DNA of 54,746 nt from Oscillospiraceae bacterium (GCA_009780275.1 WRAI01000015.1:1-54746); one strand, 5' to 3'; positions 36,031 to 44,794 are shown, counted from the first letter of the stretch. A program made the numbers and translations. Notes: generated by a model from the letters alone, not told the origin.

Positions 36031-36900
36031 ATGGGATTTTTTGACAAATTGAAAACGCACTTTTCCGAAGTTTTCACACGGAGCAAGCTCGACGAAGATT
36101 TCTATGACGAACTTGAAGAGGCACTTATTACCGCCGACATCGGCGTGGAGCTTGCCGGCGAACTGGTCGAACAGCTGCATAATAAAATCAAGCTGGACAA
36201 GCTCTCTGAGCCCGAGCAAGCCAAAGAGGCACTGCGCGAACTGTTGATTAAGCGCATGTGTAGGGGCGAACATTGTTCGCCCGCAGAAAGCAGCCCGTTA
36301 ATCGTTCTTGTCATCGGCGTCAACGGCGTGGGCAAGACCACCACACTGGGCAAGTTGGCGCACCACTACCAAGCACAAGGCAAACACGTCCTGCTGGCGG
36401 CAGGCGACACATTCCGCGCTGCGGCAGCCGACCAATTGGAAATTTGGAGCAAGCGTGCCAACGTAGATATTGTCAGGCAAAGCGAGGGCGCAGACCCCGC
36501 TGCCGTGGTATTTGACGCACTCAATGCCGCCCGTGCGCGCGACGTCGACGTCATTCTCATCGACACAGCGGGACGACTGCACACCAAGAGCAATCTCATG
36601 CAAGAACTGGCAAAAATCGGGCGCGTCATCGACCGCGAAATGCCCGATGCATCACGCGAATGCTTGCTTGTCCTCGATGCCACAACAGGGCAAAATGGAC
36701 TTATGCAAGCCGCTGAATTTACGCAATCCATTGCCTTAACAGGGCTGGTGCTGACCAAAATGGACGGTACAGCAAAAGGCGGCGTAGCCTTCGCCGTCGG
36801 CGAAACATTGGACGTACCCGTCAAATGGGTCGGTGTGGGCGAGCAGATGGGCGATTTAATGCCGTTTGACGCTGAGGCGTTTGTGAGGGAGATAATTTGA
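36031..36900 (+). CDS. ftsY: Signal recognition particle receptor FtsY
   Basis: A 289-residue SRP GTPase that docks the SRP-ribosome complex at the membrane. It contains only the N and G domains, without the acidic A domain of enterobacteria. G motifs are GVNGVGKTTTLGKLA, GDTFRAAAADQLE, DTAGRLHTKSNLM, TKMDGTAKGG and GVGEQMGDL. The linker between N and G domains (residues 77-86, CRGEHCSPAE) is encoded by a palindrome of the TGTAGGGGCG repeat type (36259-36285), with two Cys residues that are unusual at this place. The start has TAGGAGG 9 bases upstream. Confidence 0.96.
   Translation: MGFFDKLKTHFSEVFTRSKLDEDFYDELEEALITADIGVELAGELVEQLHNKIKLDKLSEPEQAKEALRELLIKRMCRGEHCSPAESSPLIVLVIGVNGVGKTTTLGKLAHHYQAQGKHVLLAAGDTFRAAAADQLEIWSKRANVDIVRQSEGADPAAVVFDALNAARARDVDVILIDTAGRLHTKSNLMQELAKIGRVIDREMPDASRECLLVLDATTGQNGLMQAAEFTQSIALTGLVLTKMDGTAKGGVAFAVGETLDVPVKWVGVGEQMGDLMPFDAEAFVREII
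36259..36285. repeat. In-frame palindromic repeat inside ftsY
   Basis: The core GGGCGAA (36264-36270) and TTCGCCC (36276-36282) form a hairpin with a 5-base centre, preceded by TGTAG. The whole is read in frame as CRGEHCSPA. Its left end resembles those of the elements at 37644-37718 and, inverted, 16755-16783. Confidence 0.6.
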
Positions 36901-36917
36901 TTGCGCATTCGCACAAT

Positions 36918-37039
36918 GGAAAATCACCCGTCTGGCTTACGCCAGCCACCCTCTTTTGCGAAAGAAGGCAAAGCGAGAACGCGGCCAAGCCCTACCCTCT
37001 TTGTAAAGAGGGTGTCCCCGCAGAGACGGGTGATTTTCC
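36918..37039. mobile_element. MITE-like element between ftsY and rdgB
   Basis: A 122-bp non-coding unit bounded by perfect 16-bp inverted ends: GGAAAATCACCCGTCT (36918-36933) and its complement (37024-37039). Inside are smaller hairpins, including CCCTCTTT/AAAGAGGG (36995-37012), so the whole can fold as a branched structure. It has no transposase and no clear target duplication; the family name is unknown to me. The rdgB ribosome binding site lies 24 bases beyond the right end. Confidence 0.75.
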
Positions 37040-37073
37040 CGCGCCCGTGGCGCGATTATTACAGGAGGAAAAT

Positions 37074-37649
37074 ATGCAACTAATCATCGCCAGCAACAAC
37101 GCCAAAAAAGCCGCCGAATTACACGCCTTGCTGGATGGAAAATTCGAGCTGTTGACATTACAGCAGGCCGGCATATATAATGTACCCGAAGAAACAGGCA
37201 CGACGTTCCGCGAAAATGCGTTGATTAAAGCCAACGCCGCGCATATTCGGACGGGAATGCCTGTAGTGGCAGACGATTCGGGGTTGTGTGTCGACGCGTT
37301 GGGCGGTGCGCCGGGCGTTTATTCGGCGGAGTATGGCTCGCCCCAAGCTGTCACCGATACCGACCGCAACGCCCTGCTTCTCAAAAATATGAACAACAAA
37401 GATAACCGCACTTGCCACTTTGTCAGTTGCCTCTGTTTGCTGCTGCCAAACAAGCCGCCTATCTACTTCGAGGGCTACTGCCACGGCGAACTGCTGCACA
37501 ATCCACGCGGCAACGGCGGTTTCGGCTACGACCCGCTCGTGTATTTGCCTGCATACAAAAAAACAATGGCGGAACTGCCGTCGGAAGTTAAAAATGCCAT
37601 CAGCCATCGCGGGCAGGCAATGGTGAAATTGAAAGAATATCTATTGTAG
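37074..37649 (+). CDS. rdgB: XTP/dITP pyrophosphatase (Ham1/RdgB family)
   Basis: A 191-residue house-cleaning enzyme that hydrolyses ITP, XTP and dITP to the monophosphates. Motifs are IIASNNAKKAAEL at the start, ETGTTFRENALIKA, ADDSGLCVDALGGAPGVYSAEYG and, near the end, SHRGQAM. ATG 37074 follows AGGAGG by 6 bases; the open frame continues upstream through the MITE but that part is not protein-like. The TAG stop (37647-37649) is inside the inverted-repeat element 37644-37718. Confidence 0.95.
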   Translation: MQLIIASNNAKKAAELHALLDGKFELLTLQQAGIYNVPEETGTTFRENALIKANAAHIRTGMPVVADDSGLCVDALGGAPGVYSAEYGSPQAVTDTDRNALLLKNMNNKDNRTCHFVSCLCLLLPNKPPIYFEGYCHGELLHNPRGNGGFGYDPLVYLPAYKKTMAELPSEVKNAISHRGQAMVKLKEYLL

Positions 37650-37718
37650 AGGCGGATTCCATAGCCACTCATTGAAAGCACACAATATTCTTGGGCTGGT
37701 ATGAAATCCGCCCTACAA
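37644..37718. repeat. Inverted-repeat element overlapping the rdgB stop codon
   Basis: Imperfect 20-bp ends TTGTAGAGGCGGATTCCATA (37644-37663) and the inverted GTATGAAATCCGCCCTACAA (37699-37718) bound 75 bp. The left end supplies the rdgB TAG stop and the right end abuts the yhbY ribosome binding site (AAGGAG 37717-37722). Confidence 0.6.
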
Positions 37719-37731
37719 GGAGAACAAAATC

Positions 37732-38025
37732 ATGCTAAACAGCAAACAACGCGCCCAATTACGCGCTATGGCAAACAGCTTAGACAGCATCATTCATGTC
37801 GGCAAAACAGGCTTAACCGACAATATCACTGTACAGCTTGACGGCGTATTGGCGACGCGTGAGCTCATCAAAGGCACAGTGTTAGAAACATCTCCGCTGA
37901 CGGCAAAAGAAGCCGCCAATGCCCTGGCAGAAAAGACAAAGGCCGATGTCGTGCAAGTCATCGGGCGACGGTTTGTCCTGTATCGCCGCAATAACGAGAA
38001 ACCCACCATCGAGCTATGCGAATAG
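37732..38025 (+). CDS. yhbY: YhbY/CRM family RNA-binding protein
   Basis: A 97-residue single CRM-domain protein that associates with pre-50S ribosomal particles in other bacteria. Family features: LRAMANSLDSIIHVGKTGLT at the start, the central GKTGLTD loop in place of GKGG, LIKGTVLETSPLTAKEAA, and VQVIGRRFVLYRRNNE at the end. Ribosome binding site AAGGAGAAC is 10 bases upstream. It overlaps nadD by 10 bases. Confidence 0.93.
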   Translation: MLNSKQRAQLRAMANSLDSIIHVGKTGLTDNITVQLDGVLATRELIKGTVLETSPLTAKEAANALAEKTKADVVQVIGRRFVLYRRNNEKPTIELCE

Positions 38026-39185
38026 TATTATACGGCGGCGCATTTAATCCACCACACGCAGGTCATCGCGCGGCACTGCAATCCTTTTCGCGAGCCTTAC
38101 ACCCCGACTTACTGCTCGTTATGCCGACAGGCCAGTCAACACATAAGCCCATGCCGGAATGTTCGCCAACACCAACACAGCGTTTAAAACTTTGCAACAT
38201 CATGTTCGGCAACATTCAAAACATAGAAATCTCCACCGATGAAATGGCACAAAACGGTGCAAACTACACCGTTGACACTGTGCAGCGGTTACAAGCGCGC
38301 TACCCAAACGCGCAAATCACTGTGGCGCTGGGCGGCGATATGTTGTTGGCTCTACACCAATGGTATGATGTAAAGTTATTATGTCAACTTGTCGATTTTG
38401 CTGTATTGTCTCGTGAAGAGAACATCAACCGCGATGACATCGCGCTTCAACGACAAGCGACGTATATGCAGGCAACGTATCAGGCAAAGATAACACTCGT
38501 GCCGCATGACCCTATTGAGGCGGGTTCATATGCATTGCGCCAACAGCTTATGCGTGGTGAAGACAGTCCTTTATTGTCCCCCGTGATGACATATATCGAC
38601 ACCCACAATTTATACCGGCACCCGTCCAAGCGCCTCTCCATTGCCAAAATTGAGCAGCTCGTGCGCGAAATCTTATCGCCGAAACGCTGGCAGCACAGCC
38701 TTGGAACTGCCGAAACAGCAGCGGACTTAGCGCGTTGCCACGGCGTGAATGAAGACGACGCCTACCGCGCCGGACTGTGGCACGATTTCACCAAAGAAGA
38801 AAATTTGCAAAAACAGTTGCAAATTTGTCATAGCTATGGTATTATGTCAAGTGTTGACGAAAATTTGAACTTGTTGCACAGCTATTCGTCCGCATGCTTG
38901 GCATTTGATGTCTACGGTGAAAGCCGTGCCGTAGCAATGGCGATTGCGGCACATGTCTGCGGGCAAATTGGCATGAGCCAATTGGCAAAATGTGCTTATC
39001 TCGCCGATAAGACAGAGCCAGGGCGCAACTACCCTGAAGTAACGGCGTTGCGTGACTTGTCACGCCATGACTTAGACGCCGCAATGGTTGCCACGTTAGA
39101 GCAAATTATGCAATGGCACTTCAAACGCGGTGGTATTGTGTATCCGCAAAGTATCACAACACGTAACTTTTTGTTGAATCAGTGA
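38016..39185 (+). CDS. nadD: Fusion of nicotinate-nucleotide adenylyltransferase and YqeK-type HD hydrolase
   Basis: A 389-residue two-domain protein. Residues 1-200 are NadD: LYGGAFNPPHAGHRAAL has the HxGH nucleotidyltransferase motif and GGDMLLALHQWYD is typical. It adenylates nicotinate mononucleotide in NAD synthesis. Residues 205-389 are an HD-domain hydrolase like YqeK, with RWQHSLGTAETAADLA, AGLWHDFTKEE and LLHSYSSACLAF; YqeK homologues cleave diadenosine tetraphosphate. Usually these are two adjacent genes, but here one frame spans both without a stop. It precedes the LCP and rsfS genes, as the separate genes do elsewhere. Confidence 0.92.
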   Translation: MRIVLYGGAFNPPHAGHRAALQSFSRALHPDLLLVMPTGQSTHKPMPECSPTPTQRLKLCNIMFGNIQNIEISTDEMAQNGANYTVDTVQRLQARYPNAQITVALGGDMLLALHQWYDVKLLCQLVDFAVLSREENINRDDIALQRQATYMQATYQAKITLVPHDPIEAGSYALRQQLMRGEDSPLLSPVMTYIDTHNLYRHPSKRLSIAKIEQLVREILSPKRWQHSLGTAETAADLARCHGVNEDDAYRAGLWHDFTKEENLQKQLQICHSYGIMSSVDENLNLLHSYSSACLAFDVYGESRAVAMAIAAHVCGQIGMSQLAKCAYLADKTEPGRNYPEVTALRDLSRHDLDAAMVATLEQIMQWHFKRGGIVYPQSITTRNFLLNQ

Positions 39186-39193
39186 TTTCGAGG

Positions 39194-39222
39194 TTGAATT
39201 TTCTGCCTGTTTCTGTTATACT
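39194..39222 (+). promoter_or_regulatory. Sigma-A promoter for LCP-rsfS-leuS
   Basis: TTGAAT (39194-39199) and TATACT (39217-39222) are separated by 17 bases, 36 bases before the LCP gene start. Confidence 0.72.
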
Positions 39223-39258
39223 GCAACGTGGACTTTGTCTTAAGCATGGAGGAAATGC

Positions 39259-41160
39259 ATGAAAAAAGGGCTTTACCTAAACGATAACGCCAACGAGTCG
39301 CCAAGAAATCAATTGCGACGCGCAGAGAAGTCACTCCCTCCCCCCATGTCTCAGCGTGCGCAAGGCAAACGCACGCTCATTCAACTTGGTATAATGGGAT
39401 TTCTTGTTGCGCTAATGGTTGGCAGTTTGTTCATGCCGGCATTTGTTGGCTCGCTTGCTTTCGACGAAACGCAAATCCAAGCCACGCCGCGTCCGACCCC
39501 GTCTTTCACTAACGATGAGGAACATGATGACACATTCCTTGATTTTGACAACGAAGACTTTGGTTTGGGTAACGAAGATTCGCTTGGCATGGGTCAAGTG
39601 TCAGCCGACGTCGATGAGAATCCGATAGGCGAGTCAGCGGTTGACGCAGCAGATGTTGATACGTCTGGCGAATATGCCTCCGGCGAAGACCCGGCCGATG
39701 AAAATACAGTTCTGACCCCTTTCGAAAACGACCCGTACGGCGAACTTCTTGTTCTTTTTGATACGCAGCAACCACTGTTGTTCTACCTCCACGCCGCCGA
39801 GACATTTTCAAGCGATGAAGATGCCGTGTTGCATGAGGCGCGAGGACCGTTGGTTGCCTTGCTGTTACTTTTCGCGCTATTATATATTATTCTGATTTCC
39901 GGATTCTTATATCTAGTAATTGGTGGCCGCTACGCCATAATTGGACGCCTTGCCATGGTTATCTCGGCAATTGTGTTGGCGATTGTACACTTTCTGCTGT
40001 TTGTCGGCATCGCCAGCCGAGTTGACGGGTTGTTCCCATTGGCTAATTTACTTTCGGTATTGACGGCCATCGGTTTGCTTGTGATGTGCTTTATTGTGCG
40101 CGTGCCGCGGCGGAGATTTCCTCGTGCCACAGCTGCTTTTATTGCCATTCTGCTGTTTGTGCCGACATTACCTGCCGTTGGTTCGGTGATGGCGTGGAAC
40201 GCCACGGTCAACAACGGCATCCGCGCACCGGAAGGGCCAGGGCCGGATATAGGCAACTGGATACCGCCCGAGGACGAAGCACAAAATCTCATTCCCGTTT
40301 CGGAAAACCGCGATGGTGTATTTACTTTTGTCATTGTTGGTACAGACTGGGGTGATCCATTGACCGATACCATACTTGTTGCCACATTTGATACCAATGA
40401 GAACACGCTGAATGTGTTAAGTGTGCCACGTGATACGCAAATCGCACGCCCCAACGGCAGTTTGCGCAAAATCAATGAAGCCTATTTAATCGGGCTCGGC
40501 AACGACCACAATGTCCACAACGGCTTTATGCAATTGCGTATGGACTTGCAGCGCACCATCGGCATCGCACCGCAATATTACTTTGTTGTCAGCCTTAACG
40601 CTTTCAAACAGCTGATTGACGCCTTTGGCGGCGTGTATTTCGATGTACCACAAAATATGCGTTGGACAGACAGTTCACAAGACCTCTTTATCAACTTGCA
40701 ACGCGGCTACCAACATTTGGACGGTTATCACGCCCTGCACTTGGTGCGCTTCCGTTCCTATCAAACCGGCGATAAGCGGCGTATGGAGGTTACGCAAGAA
40801 TTCCTTGCGGCACTTTTCGAGCAAGCTACTGAAGACATTAACTTAAACACAATCACCAGTTCCATTGTCATTGCCGAACAGAATACGTACACCAATCTAC
40901 GGCAAAATGAGCTGTTTTGGTTTGCCGAGCGGATTGCGCGCTTAGATGGCAATGACATTAATTTCCATATGATGCCGGGTGACTATTTCGCTTGGTATCG
41001 CCATGTTTCATATGTCATTGTCGATGCCGCAAACCGCCAAGAACTCATTGACATCGTCAACACCTATATGAATCCGACTGATGTGGAGGTTACGGCCGCC
41101 GATTTGGATTTATCGACGAGAAAAGACGACACCAATCCTTGGTACAGTAGAAATAGATAG
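39259..41160 (+). CDS. LytR-CpsA-Psr family protein with several membrane helices
   Basis: A 633-residue envelope protein. It has about five membrane helices: one at about 37-60, then, after an acidic extracytoplasmic loop (about 65-190), a cluster of four between about 195 and 315. A C-terminal LCP catalytic domain follows (about 350-590) with FVIVGTDWGD, TDTILVATFD, LSVPRDT and HALHLVRFRSYQTGDKRRM, the last holding the Arg residues that bind polyprenyl phosphate. LCP enzymes attach teichoic acids or other glycopolymers to peptidoglycan. Most have one or three membrane helices, so this layout is unusual. The ribosome binding site GGAGG is 7 bases upstream. Confidence 0.88.
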   Translation: MKKGLYLNDNANESPRNQLRRAEKSLPPPMSQRAQGKRTLIQLGIMGFLVALMVGSLFMPAFVGSLAFDETQIQATPRPTPSFTNDEEHDDTFLDFDNEDFGLGNEDSLGMGQVSADVDENPIGESAVDAADVDTSGEYASGEDPADENTVLTPFENDPYGELLVLFDTQQPLLFYLHAAETFSSDEDAVLHEARGPLVALLLLFALLYIILISGFLYLVIGGRYAIIGRLAMVISAIVLAIVHFLLFVGIASRVDGLFPLANLLSVLTAIGLLVMCFIVRVPRRRFPRATAAFIAILLFVPTLPAVGSVMAWNATVNNGIRAPEGPGPDIGNWIPPEDEAQNLIPVSENRDGVFTFVIVGTDWGDPLTDTILVATFDTNENTLNVLSVPRDTQIARPNGSLRKINEAYLIGLGNDHNVHNGFMQLRMDLQRTIGIAPQYYFVVSLNAFKQLIDAFGGVYFDVPQNMRWTDSSQDLFINLQRGYQHLDGYHALHLVRFRSYQTGDKRRMEVTQEFLAALFEQATEDINLNTITSSIVIAEQNTYTNLRQNELFWFAERIARLDGNDINFHMMPGDYFAWYRHVSYVIVDAANRQELIDIVNTYMNPTDVEVTAADLDLSTRKDDTNPWYSRNR

Positions 41161-41179
41161 TAGGAGAACAACGACATTG

Positions 41180-41518
41180 ATGACACCATATGAAATTGCG
41201 CAAAAGCTCTTTGCCATTGCCGAGGACCGCAAAGCAAAGGATGTGCGTTTGCTGGAAATCACCGATTTGACGGTACTTGCCGATTATTTTTTGATTTGCA
41301 CTGCCAACTCGACAACACATATCAAGACAATGGCCGACGAAATGGCATTGCGCCTTAAAGAACTTGGCGAACCTGCACGCAACATTGAAGGACACGGCAA
41401 AAATGTCTGGTTACTGCTTGATTTCGGCTGTGTTGTGGTGCATCTGTTTCTGCCTGAAGCACGGGAGTTTTATAGCTTGGATCGCGTGTGGGCAGATGCG
41501 AAGTTAGTGAGTCATTAA
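41180..41518 (+). CDS. rsfS: Ribosomal silencing factor RsfS
   Basis: A 112-residue protein of the Iojap/RsfS family that binds ribosomal protein L14 and blocks subunit joining under nutrient limitation. Family segments are KDVRLLEITDLTVLADYFLICTA (read across residues 19-41) and VWLLLDFGCVVVHLFLPEAREFYSLDRVWADA (73-104). ATG 41180 is chosen since upstream sequence belongs to the LCP gene; TTG 41177 is an alternative with better spacing to AGGAG (41162-41166). Confidence 0.95.
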   Translation: MTPYEIAQKLFAIAEDRKAKDVRLLEITDLTVLADYFLICTANSTTHIKTMADEMALRLKELGEPARNIEGHGKNVWLLLDFGCVVVHLFLPEAREFYSLDRVWADAKLVSH

Positions 41519-41537
41519 TAATTAGGGAGAATTTCTC

Positions 41538-43952
41538 ATGTCAGCATACACACCAAATGCCATTGAGTCTAAGTGGTTCAAGGCATGGCAAAATCACAGA
41601 ATATTTGAAGCGCAGACAGGCTCGAGCAAAGAGAAACTCTACTTGCTCGTTGAGTTTCCCTACCCTTCGGCGCAAGGCTTGCACGTCGGTCATCCTCGCC
41701 CATATACAGCGTTGGATATTGTGGCGCGCATGCGACGTATGCAGGGCTATAACGTCCTGTTCCCAATGGGGTGGGATGCTTTTGGTTTGCCAACTGAGAA
41801 TTTTGCTATAAAAAACAAGGTGCCTCCCGCCGACATCACGGCGCAAAATATTATCAACTTCCGTCGCCAATGTGATATGATGGGCTTTTCGTTCGATTGG
41901 TCGCGGGAAGTTTCAACGACAGACCCGTCTTATTATAAATGGACGCAGTGGATTTTTCTGCAAATGTTCAAACACGGACTGGCGTATAAAACAGAAATGC
42001 CGGTTAACTGGTGCATGTCGTGCAAATGTGTATTGGCAAATGAAGAAGTTATTGATGGTGCTTGTGAGCGCTGCGGCGCAGAGGTCGAGCGCCGACAAAA
42101 GAGCCAATGGATGTTGAAAATTACTGCCTATGCTCAGCGGCTGATTGATGATTTGAACAACGTCGATTATCCCGAGCGCGTCAAAGCACAGCAATGCAAT
42201 TGGATTGGTCGCAGCGAAGGGACACAAGTGTCGTTTTTGGCCTCTGCGGAGGCAGGACGAGAGTTGGAATATTTGCAAATTTTCACCACCCGCCCCGATA
42301 CACTGTTCGGTGCGACCTATATGGTCATTGCGCCGGAGCATCCGTTTGTTGAAAATAACAAAGCTGCTATCGAAAACTACGCTGAAGCTGAAGCATATCG
42401 CATCCAAGCGGCGAAAAAGTCCGATTTTGAACGCACCGAACTACAAAAAGAGAAATCGGGTGTGCGCCTGCAAGGTGTACATGCCGTCAATCCCGTCAAC
42501 GGAGCTGAAATTCCGATTTTTATCAGTGATTACGTACTGGCCAGCTACGGCACAGGTGCCATTATGGCTGTTCCGGGGCATGATGAACGCGACTGGGAAT
42601 TTGCTAAAACGTTCAATTTGTCGATTGTTGAGGTTATTTCCGGCGGCAATGTCCAGGAAGGAGCATATACTGGCGACGGCGTATTGGTCAACTCTGATTT
42701 CCTCAACGGCTTATCTGTCGCCGAAGCCAAGCAAAAAGCCACACAATGGTTGCAAGACAAAGATTTAGGCGAATCGAAAGTCAATTTTAAGTTGCGCGAC
42801 TGGGTCTTTGCACGTCAACGCTATTGGGGCGAACCCATACCGATTGTTCATTGTCCAACGTGCGGTATAGTACCGTTGCCGGAAGATCAATTACCGTTGG
42901 TTTTGCCCGAAGTGCAATCCTACGAGCCAACCGATACGGGCGAATCCCCGCTGTCAGCGTTGCGTGAATGGGTGGAAATTTCCTGCCCTGCTTGCGGCGA
43001 ACCCGCTGAACGCGAAACCGACACAATGCCGCAATGGGCGGGTTCATCGTGGTATTTTCTGCGCTACTGCGACCCGCATAATGATAAGGCTTTGGCCTCC
43101 CAAAAATCGTTGAGCTACTGGACACCGGTGGACTGGTACAACGGTGGCATGGAACATACCACCTTGCACTTGCTGTATTCGCGGTTTTGGCATAAGTTTT
43201 TGTACGATATTGGCATTGCACCAACTGTCGAGCCTTACGCCAAACGTACCAGCCACGGCATGATTTTAGCCGAGGACGGCGAAAAAATGAGCAAGTCACG
43301 TGGGAATGTTGTCAGCCCCGATGACGTTGTGGCCCAGCATGGCGCGGACACGTTGCGGCTATACATCATGTTCATCGGCGATTTTGAGAAAGCTGCATGC
43401 TGGTCGAGCCAAGCCATTAAGGGTTGCCGGCGATTCTTAGATCGCGTATGGGCGTTACAAGAGCGTGTTGTTACCGGCGATAATTATACGGCAACATTAG
43501 AAAGCGTCATTCACAAGGCAATCAAGAAAATCACACATGACGTATTGGAATTGAAGTACAACACGGCAATTGCGACCTTAATGGCATTATGCAATGATAT
43601 GTACAAGCAAAAGTCAGTCACCCAGGCGGAGTTTGATGCCTTGCTGACTTTACTACACCCTTTTGCGCCGCATATTACCGAGGAACTATGGACATTGAGC
43701 GGCAACGATACTTTGCTGGCACAGCAATCTTGGCCAACGTATGATGAAGCAAAAACTGCAGATGCCACAGTAACTATCGCCGTGCAAGTCAACGGCAAAA
43801 TGCGCGGTACGGTGACTTTACCGGCAAATGTACCACAAGAAGATGCCGTCGCTGCAGCAATGGCTTTAGATAAAGCTATTGCACACTTTAGTGGACGTAA
43901 TCCCCCAAAAATCATTTATGTGCCGAATAAGATTGTTAATTTGATTGGATGA
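41538..43952 (+). CDS. leuS: Leucyl-tRNA synthetase
   Basis: An 804-residue class Ia synthetase charging tRNA-Leu. The HIGH motif is read as [14 protein letters not shown] (about 50-63), a zinc-binding Cys cluster follows ([14 protein letters not shown] ... CERCGAEV), then the CP1 editing domain (about 220-400, [19 protein letters not shown]) and the KMSKS motif ([16 protein letters not shown]). A C-terminal anticodon-binding region and a small C-terminal domain complete it. The ribosome binding site is AGGGAG, 11 bases upstream. No T-box leader is seen; it is read from the LCP-rsfS transcript. Confidence 0.97.
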   Translation: MSAYTPNAIESKWFKAWQNHRIFEAQTGSSKEKLYLLVEFPYPSAQGLHVGHPRPYTALDIVARMRRMQGYNVLFPMGWDAFGLPTENFAIKNKVPPADITAQNIINFRRQCDMMGFSFDWSREVSTTDPSYYKWTQWIFLQMFKHGLAYKTEMPVNWCMSCKCVLANEEVIDGACERCGAEVERRQKSQWMLKITAYAQRLIDDLNNVDYPERVKAQQCNWIGRSEGTQVSFLASAEAGRELEYLQIFTTRPDTLFGATYMVIAPEHPFVENNKAAIENYAEAEAYRIQAAKKSDFERTELQKEKSGVRLQGVHAVNPVNGAEIPIFISDYVLASYGTGAIMAVPGHDERDWEFAKTFNLSIVEVISGGNVQEGAYTGDGVLVNSDFLNGLSVAEAKQKATQWLQDKDLGESKVNFKLRDWVFARQRYWGEPIPIVHCPTCGIVPLPEDQLPLVLPEVQSYEPTDTGESPLSALREWVEISCPACGEPAERETDTMPQWAGSSWYFLRYCDPHNDKALASQKSLSYWTPVDWYNGGMEHTTLHLLYSRFWHKFLYDIGIAPTVEPYAKRTSHGMILAEDGEKMSKSRGNVVSPDDVVAQHGADTLRLYIMFIGDFEKAACWSSQAIKGCRRFLDRVWALQERVVTGDNYTATLESVIHKAIKKITHDVLELKYNTAIATLMALCNDMYKQKSVTQAEFDALLTLLHPFAPHITEELWTLSGNDTLLAQQSWPTYDEAKTADATVTIAVQVNGKMRGTVTLPANVPQEDAVAAAMALDKAIAHFSGRNPPKIIYVPNKIVNLIG

Positions 43953-44015
43953 TTTTGCTTTGTGGGCGGCCCCCCGCCCCTGCTCACTAGTTTCTCCCGC
44001 CAACTAAATACATGT

Positions 44016-44092
44016 GCGTCCGTAGCTCAGCTGGATAGAGTGTCAGACTCCGACTCTGAAAGTCGCAGGTTCAAATCCTGTCGGGCGCACCA
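44016..44092 (+). tRNA. tRNA-Arg (anticodon CCG)
   Basis: A 77-base cloverleaf including an encoded CCA. The acceptor stem GCGTCCG/CGGGCGC pairs with one G-U; the anticodon stem TCAGA/TCTGA is perfect, with loop CTCCGAC giving anticodon CCG (reads CGG); the T arm is GCAGG-TTCAAAT-CCTGT. It lies just upstream of the accessory region, so its 3' end is a possible integration site, though no second copy of that end is seen in the window. Confidence 0.96.
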
Positions 44093-44097
44093 ATATG

Positions 44098-44158
44098 AGT
44101 GGCGGTATGGGATTTGAGATGTAAATTGCATCTCAAATCCCATACCGCCACTTATTTT
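44098..44158 (+). terminator. Very long perfect terminator hairpin after tRNA-Arg
   Basis: A perfect 24-bp inverted repeat (44098-44121 and 44129-44152) with a 7-base loop is followed by TATTTTTG. It begins 5 bases after the CCA. The stem is far longer than needed for termination. Confidence 0.85.
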
Positions 44159-44179
44159 TGATACTAAGGCATAAATTGC

Positions 44180-44647
44180 TTATTTTCTGCTGCGTTTTTC
44201 TTCCAGCGGATACCATATTTCCATTAAGGAATCCGGGTTATCTGCACCAAAAAACTTTTCTTTGTAATATTCGAGTTGACATTTCGAGCCATCATATTTA
44301 CGCCATTTGTATTTTTCGTTGTTGGCTACCCAGTCTTGCACGTCTTTATCGCCAGACACCCACCACTTTGCAGGGCTGACTTCAAATATTGCCCATTCAC
44401 ATGAGGGAAATTCGATTGTAACAAAGTCACTGTCGTCAATTACACTATCTGTTTCAAATCCATAGAAAAATTGCCTTTCCTTTGGCATATTCCATAAATA
44501 GACACGACAATCGTATTTATCGGCTTTTTCAAAGGGGTTCTTTTCGTAATGTTCCTCAAAATGCTTACAGCACTCATGTTGATTCTTTACAGTTCCAAAC
44601 ATTCCGGTAATGTGCCGTTTATCCATTTTAACAATTTTCGGTTGCAT
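44180..44647 (-). CDS. GyrI-like effector-binding domain protein
   Basis: A 155-residue single-domain protein. Segments such as FFYGFETDSVIDDSDF, IEFPSCEWAIFEV, a Trp-rich helix and the C-terminal end DNPDSLMEIWYPLEEK match the GyrI-like small-molecule-binding fold that also serves as the ligand domain of MerR and AraC regulators such as BmrR and Rob. As a stand-alone domain it may bind drugs or hydrophobic ligands. ATG 44647 follows GAGGGGGAG by 7 bases. A MerR protein with a similar C-terminal domain lies at 45569-46525 on the same strand. Confidence 0.75.
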   Translation of the reverse strand: MQPKIVKMDKRHITGMFGTVKNQHECCKHFEEHYEKNPFEKADKYDCRVYLWNMPKERQFFYGFETDSVIDDSDFVTIEFPSCEWAIFEVSPAKWWVSGDKDVQDWVANNEKYKWRKYDGSKCQLEYYKEKFFGADNPDSLMEIWYPLEEKRSRK

Positions 44648-44695
44648 AATATCTCCCCCTCGTTGTGTTTGCAAAAAATAAAATTTCATTATTGC

Positions 44696-44728
44696 TTGAT
44701 ACACCATCGGCGTAGTCGGTTGTGCTTA
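44696..44728. repeat. 33-bp direct repeat, copy 1
   Basis: This segment matches 45527-45559 at 29 of 33 positions. Both copies lie about 50-75 bases upstream of minus-strand gene starts, and both end in a TTGTGCTTA that reappears in the hairpin at 50492-50543. Confidence 0.6.
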
Positions 44729-44794
44729 CTCGCTACACAACACGGCACGATATTTATCTGCGTATAAAAGTTACAATGTGTCCTTGGGGTTGTA

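Noticed and set aside
35292..36086. 264-codon minus-strand frame opposite the TVP38 gene
   Set aside because: His/Asp/Gln-rich shadow sequence with no ribosome binding site; the plus-strand membrane protein is the real gene.
44066..44092. Duplicate of the tRNA-Arg 3' end as an attachment site
   Set aside because: No second copy of the 3' end was found by eye in the rest of the window, so integration at this tRNA stays unproven.
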